From the IMG/VR virus record IMGVR_UViG_3300044695_003432, positions 1 through 64,000 of that record: DNA of 64,000 bases. One strand, given 5' to 3'. The notes below the pieces were generated by a model, which did no database searches, was not told the DNA's origin, and worked only from the letters and a program-made list of their open reading frames with translations. The translations under genes and the position numbers were made by a program. Shown here in pieces: positions 47,953 through 55,200 of this stretch. Within the stretch, counting starts at the first letter, position 1; every line of letters starts with the position of its first letter. Source of the DNA: a virus.

Positions 47953-48003
47953 CCTTTCAAAGGAATGAGTGAAAACCCCGCACGCGGTTTCCCGCATGCA
48001 GGG
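47953..48003 (-). promoter_or_regulatory. Leader element 7 with terminator-like hairpin (possible attenuator)
   Basis: A 12-bp stem with two G-T pairs and a GAAA loop (47976-48003) is followed by TTTT, then by the palindrome CCTTTGAAAGG (47953-47963) and the ATG at 47945. A hairpin plus T run between promoter and first gene could pause or end early transcription. Confidence 0.65.
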
Positions 48004-48062
48004 CGTTTAGGTTTCGGTTTCACTTGTCAGAGAAGGGGATTCGGGCCGTTGCCCGTCTCCGA

Positions 48063-48098
48063 TGAGTGAAGTATCGGCTATACGAGAAGGAAAGACAA
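48063..48098 (-). promoter_or_regulatory. Candidate promoter of the small-gene cluster
   Basis: TTGTCT (48093-48098) and GATACT (48070-48075), 17 bases apart on the minus strand; 4 of 6 matches each. The leader then has a CGGGC-AACG-GCCCG hairpin (48042-48055) and element 7. Confidence 0.45.
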
Positions 48099-48204
48099 TC
48101 GGCTTGTTTGCGGATTCGGAAAGATTGTGTCTAAGGGGCTGAAAAACAGGGGCTTGCGTTTAGATGGTTTTCTGGTAGGATCGGGAGAGATTGGAGCGAT
48201 ACCG

Positions 48205-48339
48205 ATGGAATGGATGATTGAATGGGTGTTTGGGTATGGGCCGATTGTGTTTGCTGGGGTCGTGGTCGGCTGGTGGCTGAGAGACAGGGAAGAGAGACGA
48301 AAAGCCCCAGTCACGAAAACTGGGGCAAGGGTTGAATGA
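48205..48339 (+). CDS. Possible small membrane protein, opposite strand
   Basis: 44 residues from ATG 48205 (GGAG upstream): EWMIEWVFGYGPIVFAGVVV, GWWLRDREERRKAP. One membrane helix with a charged C-terminus. It is divergent from the small-gene cluster. Its 3' end overlaps the minus-strand terminator, so support is moderate. Confidence 0.4.
   Translation: MEWMIEWVFGYGPIVFAGVVVGWWLRDREERRKAPVTKTGARVE
48301..48327 (-). terminator. Terminator after the phage B late genes
   Basis: GCCCCAGT-TTTCGTG-ACTGGGGC stem followed by TTTT on the minus strand. It separates the terminase-end genes of phage B from the small-gene cluster. Confidence 0.75.
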
Positions 48340-48605
48340 TCGTTCAAGGAACAGAGGCACGATGCTCGATCGCTCCAGCGGATTGAAAGTCTGCAACGGG
48401 TGGCGTGATTCGCTGCACTATCGGCAGGGCTTGTGTCCGCACACGTGCCGATGCTCGCGGATGCGGTCGCTCGGGCGGGCTCGGGCAGGCTCGCGGCCCC
48501 ACCCCCACGGGGGGAATCCGCCTGGCCCGCTAAACGATACCCTCTGAAAAGTTTCTGCTAGAAAAGCGGACCTAGGGATTTCTCCCCAGATCGCCTATAA
48601 CGCCA
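48340..48605. other. Non-coding stretch
   Basis: No convincing gene. GC-rich, with short repeats of GGCTCGGGCAGG type near 48476-48492 and no tRNA fold that I could complete. It may hold the phage B packaging or terminal site, in analogy to 15.6-16.6 kb of phage A. Confidence 0.4.
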
Positions 48606-48842
48606 TTAGACCGCATTAGAGCCATTCCTAGACCGGGTGGACCCTTGGGTATCCCCAACCCCTAGAACGCCTCCTGAGCCATCTAATGCCCTCCCAGACC
48701 CATCCACACACGAGTTCATCTCCCCAACGGTTCCTATCCTTCTCAGAGCCTCTCTCGCAACCGTTTGAACCCCCTCGCATCCCATCCTAGCCACCCTCTG
48801 GAGGGCATCCTCGGCTATGAGCAGGCGGGATCGGTCATCCAT
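48606..48842 (-). CDS. Hypothetical protein
   Basis: 78 residues from ATG 48842, behind GGAGG and coupled to the upstream stop. Helical first half (DDRSRLLIAEDALQRVARMG, REALRRIGTV), Gly/Ser-rich second half. Unknown. Confidence 0.5.
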   Translation of the reverse strand: MDDRSRLLIAEDALQRVARMGCEGVQTVAREALRRIGTVGEMNSCVDGSGRALDGSGGVLGVGDTQGSTRSRNGSNAV

Positions 48843-49102
48843 CACTTCCTCCCTCTGCGTCTCGTCTGCGTCTTTCCTGCGTCCACCTCTGCGTCCACCT
48901 CTGCGTCCACCTCTGCGTCCACCTCTGCGTCCCCCTTCACAACCCCGTCCACCCCTCCCTCTCCATCTCCTCCTCCATCTCCGCCAACATCTCGTCCAGG
49001 TTCATCACCTCCACCCTTCACCTCCTCCCCCTTGGGGGGTTCAGCCTGAGCGACGTACATCTGCTTGATCGAGTCCCAATAGTTGATTAGCGAGTGATCC
49101 AT
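48842..49102 (-). CDS. Acidic protein with DAEV tandem repeats
   Basis: 86 residues from ATG 49102, overlapping the end of terminase. After MDHSLINYWDSIKQMYVAQA comes a Gly/Asp-rich stretch, then four to five DAEV units encoded by a 12-bp tandem repeat (about 48888-48935), and a basic end (KTQTRRRGRK). The repeat number could vary by slippage. Function unknown. Confidence 0.6.
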   Translation of the reverse strand: MDHSLINYWDSIKQMYVAQAEPPKGEEVKGGGDEPGRDVGGDGGGDGEGGVDGVVKGDAEVDAEVDAEVDAEVDAGKTQTRRRGRK

Positions 49103-50778
49103 GAGTGGTGCTTTCTGGGCTCCTTGGCCCCTACCTGAAACTTGAGGAACTTGTCCATCTCCATCTTCCACACCCGATCCTTTGCTCGGGCGTTCTCCTC
49201 CTCGGTCTTCTGACTCATCACCTCGGTCCAGGATTGAACCGCGATGGCGACGGCTTCAAGCCGGTCATCGTGAGCCAGACACCCTGCCATCTTGCGGATG
49301 TGGGTGAGCTGGTAGAAGAGCTGGTAGGTCTTAGCGACCTCTGAGGGGTAGCTGGCGGTGGACTTGTAATCCCGCTCGATGAGAGCGGCGTTGACGATCA
49401 TCTTGTGAGACTCGATGATCGGACCAAGGGTGTCGATCATGCGGGCCTCTTTGTTGCCCTTGGACCAGGGAGCATCCTCTACGGAGCAGAGTTGATTCCC
49501 TCTGACTGCCGCTTGGAGCATCTTGGTGAACATGCCTCCGCCGTAGTTAGGCTCGCAGAAGATCCGGTTCACCTTGTACCGCTTGGCGATGGAGGCAAGG
49601 CGGGTGAGGGTGGTGTCTGAGAAACCCTCAAGGAACCCCCCAGCATCGAGGAGGAACATCTGCCCATGCAGATACCCCACAACCCCGTATGCGGTCTCGT
49701 CCTTACCCCGGCCTGACGGATCTACTCCCATGTGAATCCCCACGAAGGGGAGCCTGAGAGCGTCCTTGAGAGCCACACCGCGGTACGGCCTGTCTCCCCT
49801 GAACCCCACCAGATTGACGTTCTTGATCTCCTGGTCTGGGTCGTTGTTCCAGGCCACCCGTTCCGGGATGTCCCCGGTGTCGAAGTCGTAGAAGCAGAGG
49901 TCTCTGTACCGGAAGGGGTACATCTCTGCATCCTGCATCTTCGGGTTCAGCATGAACTGAAGACCGAAGGTGGCACGGCCAATCGAGGACTCGATCTCCT
50001 GGAGCTTGGTCTCGGGGAAGCGGGTGGGCTCTGTAGGCTTGCCCTCTAGGGTGGGGTCTTTCTCCAAGTCCTTGAGCAGGTCTTCAGAGATGTCCCCATC
50101 CACCGCTTCGATGTCAGCCTTGCTGGGATACCGAGCGGTCCAGACGGTCTTCTTGTACCCTCGCTTCTCCAGCTCGGCGTACAGGGTCTCCTCGGTCTGG
50201 GGAGTACCGAGGTAGCAGATCCTCCCCGTCTCCGGCTTGGCGATCATCTCGAACTCTTTGACCTTCTCTGCGATCTTCTCTCGCATGAGGACGGTCTCTG
50301 AGTTCTCCGGGGTCTCGATGTCGTCGGGGATGATGAGATCGGCACGGAAGCCGGTAATCATGCCCGTGATCGGACGGGAGTACACAGAGGGGAACTGGCC
50401 TGACTTCACACAACCGACATCGAAGGCAATGGCGGAGTCTCGCTGACCGGGGTTCGGTCGGAGAGGCTCCAGCACATCCATCCCCTGAATCAACATCCGG
50501 GAAAACTTGGAGAACTCATCCGCTCGGCGGGCACCGCCTGAGCAGACGAGGATGTTCCACGAAGGGTTCCAGTACAGGAACCAAGGCACCGCACAGCCGG
50601 TGATGATCGACTTACCAATCCCGCGGGGGGCCTCGATGATCTGACGCTCGGGACCGTGTTGGATCTTGTGAGCGATCGAGTACTGGAGGGGGGTGGGGGA
50701 AGGGAGACCGAGATGCTTGAAGGCGAGGTAGAGGAAGTTCCGAAAGTCCCGCAGGGCGGGGTCGGGGGTGTAGTTCAT
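49087..50778 (-). CDS. Terminase large subunit (phage B)
   Basis: 563 residues, closer to T7 gp19 than the phage A protein. Walker A APRGIGKS near 50-57, DLIIPDDIETPEN as Walker B, nuclease motif GVDPSGRGKDETAYGVV near 345, and a late AHDDRLEAVAIAV. Packaging motor and nuclease. Confidence 0.95.
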   Translation of the reverse strand: MNYTPDPALRDFRNFLYLAFKHLGLPSPTPLQYSIAHKIQHGPERQIIEAPRGIGKSIITGCAVPWFLYWNPSWNILVCSGGARRADEFSKFSRMLIQGMDVLEPLRPNPGQRDSAIAFDVGCVKSGQFPSVYSRPITGMITGFRADLIIPDDIETPENSETVLMREKIAEKVKEFEMIAKPETGRICYLGTPQTEETLYAELEKRGYKKTVWTARYPSKADIEAVDGDISEDLLKDLEKDPTLEGKPTEPTRFPETKLQEIESSIGRATFGLQFMLNPKMQDAEMYPFRYRDLCFYDFDTGDIPERVAWNNDPDQEIKNVNLVGFRGDRPYRGVALKDALRLPFVGIHMGVDPSGRGKDETAYGVVGYLHGQMFLLDAGGFLEGFSDTTLTRLASIAKRYKVNRIFCEPNYGGGMFTKMLQAAVRGNQLCSVEDAPWSKGNKEARMIDTLGPIIESHKMIVNAALIERDYKSTASYPSEVAKTYQLFYQLTHIRKMAGCLAHDDRLEAVAIAVQSWTEVMSQKTEEENARAKDRVWKMEMDKFLKFQVGAKEPRKHHSWITR

Positions 50779-51728
50779 GGTTTCTTCAGAAGCAGACCGT
50801 CTCCGTAGCCTTCGGATTCACCCGCACGGATGCAGTTGAAGGACCCGGTGGCTTTGGCTTTGGCGTCTCGGAGTTTCCTCCACCAGGCCCAGGTGAAGTT
50901 GAATGGGGTGTTCAGGGTGAATCCGGGGACACCGTTGGCGACTCTCTCAGAGAGATACCCGAAGTCCCACGCCACCACTCGCTCACCCGTCTCCGCTGCG
51001 GCATCGACCATGAAGGACCACTGACGGTCATCCACAAGCCGATACTTCCAGTTGTCGTTGGTTGGGTGGTACTGAGGGCTGAGCAGGATGTACCGCTTGG
51101 CGTTGGGGTTCAACCGGCGGGACTCGTTCACCGGCCCGAGCATCCTGGTCTTCCATTGCTCGTTGGTGTGGGAGTCTGAGTAGTGGTTGTAGAACGGGTA
51201 GCACTGGATGTAGTGCGAGTCGAGGTACTGCCCCAGCCGTGCGTAGGTGTAGTCGTTCGCGGTGCGGTACTGGATCATCTCGGCCCCGCTGGCCTGGATC
51301 GGGAGCCAGTAGGGGTTGTAGAAGCAGTCGTACATCCCCAGCTCACACGATGTCGGAGCGTTGGCTCGGAACACGTCGATGAGGGTCTTGATGTACGCAC
51401 AGTCCTCGTCGATGTTGGCGTTCGAGGCGTTCTGCCCGTAGCCGTTGACGGAGGTGGGCATGGAGGACTGCTGGACGATGCGGACATTCCCGCCTCGGTT
51501 GATCTCCTCTACGTCAAGGCAGACCTTGGTGCCGGGGGGAATGGCTCGGCAGTAGGAGGCCCAGTGAGCAGCGTCATAGACACCCGTGCTGTAGTCTCCG
51601 TCCGGGGAGTTGACGGACGGCTGATACCACTGGCGGATCAGCACCACCACCGGATCGACTCCCTGCCTTACACAGTCGGGGAAGGTGGGCCGACCATCGG
51701 CGTAGCCGAAGATGTTGCAGTAGATCAT
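50775..51728 (-). CDS. TIM-barrel hydrolase-like late protein (phage B)
   Basis: 317 residues. Strands VDPVVVLIRQWYQP, TKVCLDVEEINRGG, CYPFYNHYSDS, YILLSPQYHP and RVVAWDFGYL suggest a TIM barrel like glycoside hydrolases; LDVEE offers a candidate catalytic acid. Counterpart of 19237-20043 in phage A. Endolysin or surface glycosidase is a guess from position. Confidence 0.5.
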   Translation of the reverse strand: MIYCNIFGYADGRPTFPDCVRQGVDPVVVLIRQWYQPSVNSPDGDYSTGVYDAAHWASYCRAIPPGTKVCLDVEEINRGGNVRIVQQSSMPTSVNGYGQNASNANIDEDCAYIKTLIDVFRANAPTSCELGMYDCFYNPYWLPIQASGAEMIQYRTANDYTYARLGQYLDSHYIQCYPFYNHYSDSHTNEQWKTRMLGPVNESRRLNPNAKRYILLSPQYHPTNDNWKYRLVDDRQWSFMVDAAAETGERVVAWDFGYLSERVANGVPGFTLNTPFNFTWAWWRKLRDAKAKATGSFNCIRAGESEGYGDGLLLKKP

Positions 51729-51937
51729 GCGGTCTTCTGATTCTCTTGGAAGGGGAGGTTCTCGGCGAGCTTCAGGATGGGGGAGTTCTTCTGACCGGCT
51801 TGGATGCCGTGGTCATGCAGGAGCTTCCGCATCCGCTCTTTGTCCTGCGGGGATGCCTCACCGCTCTCCAGGAGCTTGAGGTCTGACTCGATCAGAGTGG
51901 TCATCATCTGAGCGAGCATGTCTTTATCACTGGGCAT
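51725..51937 (-). CDS. Terminase small subunit (phage B)
   Basis: 70 residues from ATG 51937, matching the gp18-type pattern (TLIESDLKLLESGEASPQDK, ERMRKLLHDHGI). Overlaps holin and TIM-barrel genes. Confidence 0.7.
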   Translation of the reverse strand: MPSDKDMLAQMMTTLIESDLKLLESGEASPQDKERMRKLLHDHGIQAGQKNSPILKLAENLPFQENQKTA

Positions 51938-52205
51938 GGCCTGCACTCACAAGGGAGAGGATCTTGAGGATCGTCGCTGAGTTGAGGATGAAGGTGAGGA
52001 CGGCGAGACCCCCGAGGCCCATGTAGAGGTGCTTCTTCAGGTGGTCGATCTCGCCCCTCTGCTCTCGGGCTTGGGTCTGGATTGAATCAAGGAGTTTGCC
52101 ATTCATGGTTTCGCGTTCCTCGGCACGCTCGATGAACTGGTCGAGCTTGCCGGTCAGGAGTCCGATCTTTTCGCAAAGCTCGGCCACTACGGATTGGTCG
52201 GGCAT
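51927..52205 (-). CDS. Putative holin, XhlA-like (phage B)
   Basis: 92 residues from ATG 52205. Coiled-coil N-terminal two thirds (CEKIGLLTGKLDQFIERAEE, EQRGEIDHLKKHLY) and one C-terminal membrane helix (GGLAVLTFILNSATILKILS). Architecture of hemolysin XhlA-type holins. Confidence 0.7.
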   Translation of the reverse strand: MPDQSVVAELCEKIGLLTGKLDQFIERAEERETMNGKLLDSIQTQAREQRGEIDHLKKHLYMGLGGLAVLTFILNSATILKILSLVSAGHAQ

Positions 52206-52230
52206 GGGGGTTTCCAATGGGGTGAAGAGA

Positions 52231-52253
52231 CACCCCCGCGGTTAGGCGGGGGT
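52231..52253 (-). terminator. Strong hairpin after the gp16-position gene
   Basis: CACCCCCGC-CTAACC-GCGGGGGTG followed by a pyrimidine-rich but T-poor tail. May be a weak terminator or a processing stem. Confidence 0.5.
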
Positions 52254-52260
52254 GGCTTGA

Positions 52261-55200
52261 TTAGCGACCAGAGTTCTTGAGCAGCTTGTTCACCTCTTCG
52301 GAGGAGGTGAGCCCGCTCTCAAGCAGGGCGTCGATGTTGAGACCGCTGGAGGCAGCTTTCAGCTTGGCGGCATCGGGCATCACGGATTGGCCCGTTGTCG
52401 TTCTGAAGTGCTCCTCGGTCATGGCGAGGGCGGTGAGCTTGTACTTCTCGTAGATGGATCGGAGAGCCTGCACCCGGTAGTTGTACGAGTCGCCTCCCTT
52501 GTAGGGGAGAGCGGTGCTCTTGTACTGCGGGGTGTTGATGAGCTTCTCAAGAGCCTCATCCACGAGGGCCTTGGACCCATCCGGCATGGGGAGCTGGACT
52601 CTGCCAAGAGTCTCTCGCCAGTAGTCGAGATAGGTCTGACCGCTCTTGTCACGGTAACTGCGGAGGTTGATACCAGGGCCGTACATCTCCTCGGGGGGAG
52701 TGAGCACGGTTCCGGTGGCAACGAGTTCCTTCATCACGGGGGTCTGAGAGATGGGTCCGCTTTGGAACGGAGAGACCACATCGGCAACACGGTTATGGCC
52801 GGTGATGAGGTTCCACGGAGCCGCTCCCCGCATCCCGGTCGTCACTCGACCGAAGATGTCTCGGGCGGGGTCGGAGAACTCAGACCAACCAGGGACACGG
52901 TTGCGGATGGCACCGAGCATCCCATCGGTCTCTCGCTTCTGACCATCGAACGCAACCGCCACGTCACGGACGATGCCGGGAACGATGGAGCCTGCGTAGG
53001 AGTTCAGAGCCTTCTCCACTTGGCCGGGGGAACCCTCCAGAAGGGAGAAGAGATTGGAGAGGCCGGTGAGGAAGGTGTCGTTACTGAGCTGGCTTTGGAA
53101 GACCAGCAGCATCTTCTCGGCGATGGTCCCCCGTTCGTTCTCGTCCGTCGCCACATCGAGGGTCTCCATCATGTCTGCGATAGCCATGAGGGGACGGCTG
53201 ATGGGGGAGTAACGGTTGAGCGGGTAGACCCTTCCGTTGATGATGAGGGAGTTGGGAACCCAGCCGGTGTCCATGAGAGCCTTGCGGGTCTGAGGCTCCG
53301 TGGGACCGGAGCCAGTCAGGTTGCCCGAGGCGTACAGAGACACCGCGGGCAGAGCAAGCATCGTGGACATCACGAGCTCCCCCTTCGCATGTGCCCGCGT
53401 GAGCGGATCAGGCGAAGAGAGGCGTGCTCGGAACTGCTTACCGGCCTCAGAGGGCCGGAGGTAGTTGAAGCCCAGAGTCATGTTGGCACCGTCCGTCAAG
53501 AGGTTCGACGGGGTGCGGAGGAAGGGGACGAAGAGACGGAGGACAGGAGCCTTCTCTCGGGTCTTCTCAAGCGATCGAGCGAGGCTCCCGTTGAGAAGGT
53601 CGGAGGTCCACGTTGCCGCAGCGGCTTCGTCTACGCCGCCTTGGAACAGGAAGGTCTTTCCATCGGCGGTCTTCGAGGCCGTCCCGTCGATGCCGTAGGC
53701 AACCTTGAGGTAATACTTCTGGAACTCCTCTGCCTTGTCCCCGGAGATTCCGAGGAGGCGGGCATCGGCGTTGGCCTGCGTCTTCACCCAAGCCTGGTAC
53801 GAGACGTTCTTGAACCACTCGTCAGAGGTGTTGAGTACAATACTCGGGCCTCGGGCCAACTTGCCAAGGATGCCGGGGAGAACCGGCTCATGCTCTCCAA
53901 GGGAGTGCTGAGAGAGAATCGGCCTCTCTTTCTTCCAAGCCCGCGTGGCGTTCTGAACCGCTCGACTGTTGAGCTTGAGGGACTCGAAGGAAGTTTCAAG
54001 AAGGTTTCGGAAGTGGTTGGAGACGAGTTTTAACTGCTGAGGATCACCCTCGTTGATCGCCCCAAGGGCTTCCTTGAGGGGGCGAAGGACGAGCATGTTG
54101 AGCCCGGTACTGAGCGGGTTGTGGTTGATGGTCTTGACACTGGAGAGCAGACCGTTCTGCCACACTTCAAGAGCTGCCTTGCCCACCTTGCCCGCGATGC
54201 CCCAGAAGTTCTCAACTGCTTGGGCGGCTTCGGACGGGCCGAGGCCTGCACGGAAGACCGCTTCGGCGTACTTCGCCTGGGCTTTGAGGACTTCAGGGCT
54301 GGCCTTGACCACATCGAGATGGGCCTTGGCCTCGGCGAGGATCTCCTCGAGCTGGCGGAGCTGGGTTGCTTGGGCGGTGGTGGGGGTTCCTTTGACTTCA
54401 GCGAGGAGTGCGGCCTTGGCGGATTCAGCGGACTCGACCATATCCATTGCCCGTTGGAGAACGGGGTGGAAGGTAGTGCCCGCTTCTTGAGCAGCCTTGG
54501 CGACCTTCTCCGCAGCCGGGTCGGCTTGACCTGCGGCTTTGGTGGAGGTGATGCGATCCCGCTCGACGCCGAGGCGACGGAAGACCTCATCGAGGGCTTC
54601 TGACTCCTTGGTGAGGTGTTCGACATCGTTGATCTGGAGGGCTCGACCGACAACTCGGTTCAGAGCCTTCCGCTCAACGGTGGCGTCGATCATCCCGTTC
54701 AGGAACTCCGCACTCATCTTCATGTCGCCCTTACCTGCCATGCGGGTTGCAAGGAGGCCGTTGGCGACGACTTTGGCGTTGGCACGAGCGACCAGGGCAG
54801 GGAGCTTCTCGCCGACGCTTGCCCAGTTGTCCTGAAGGAACTTGAGCTGGGTGGGGTCGTCGATGAGTTCCACCACGTCCTTCCACGTCTGGTCGTTGGA
54901 CTGGTTGATGCCAGCGACGACGGAGGCGGCTTGGTTGGTGGTGGAGTCGATCGCCTTGTGGAGCTCGTCGATCGAGGGGGTGCCTCCGAGGGTTCGGAGG
55001 TTGGTGTGTTCAAGGGTGGCGAGGGCGATTGCGTCCGAGGGGATGGCACCTTCGGACATGAGGGCTTGGACGGTGGAGACGGCGGGGGGAGGAGTGGGGG
55101 CTGAGGCGGCGGGGGGAGGAGTGGGGGCTGGGGCGGCGGACTGACCAAGTTCCGCTGGCCCACGACGAGCTTGGCCACTGACCAAGCTCGACTGAGCGTT

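Noticed and set aside
44751-48003. CRISPR array or mobile repeats
   Set aside because: The repeats are separated by genes of different length and vary in sequence while keeping pairing; no regular spacer pattern and no terminal inverted repeats.
48340-48605. A tRNA gene in the spacer after the phage B terminator
   Set aside because: Short stems can be drawn but no T arm with TTC and matching acceptor stem was found.
52387-54033. A 548-codon plus-strand open frame
   Set aside because: Antisense to the gp16-position gene of phage B; no recognisable domain and no ribosome site.
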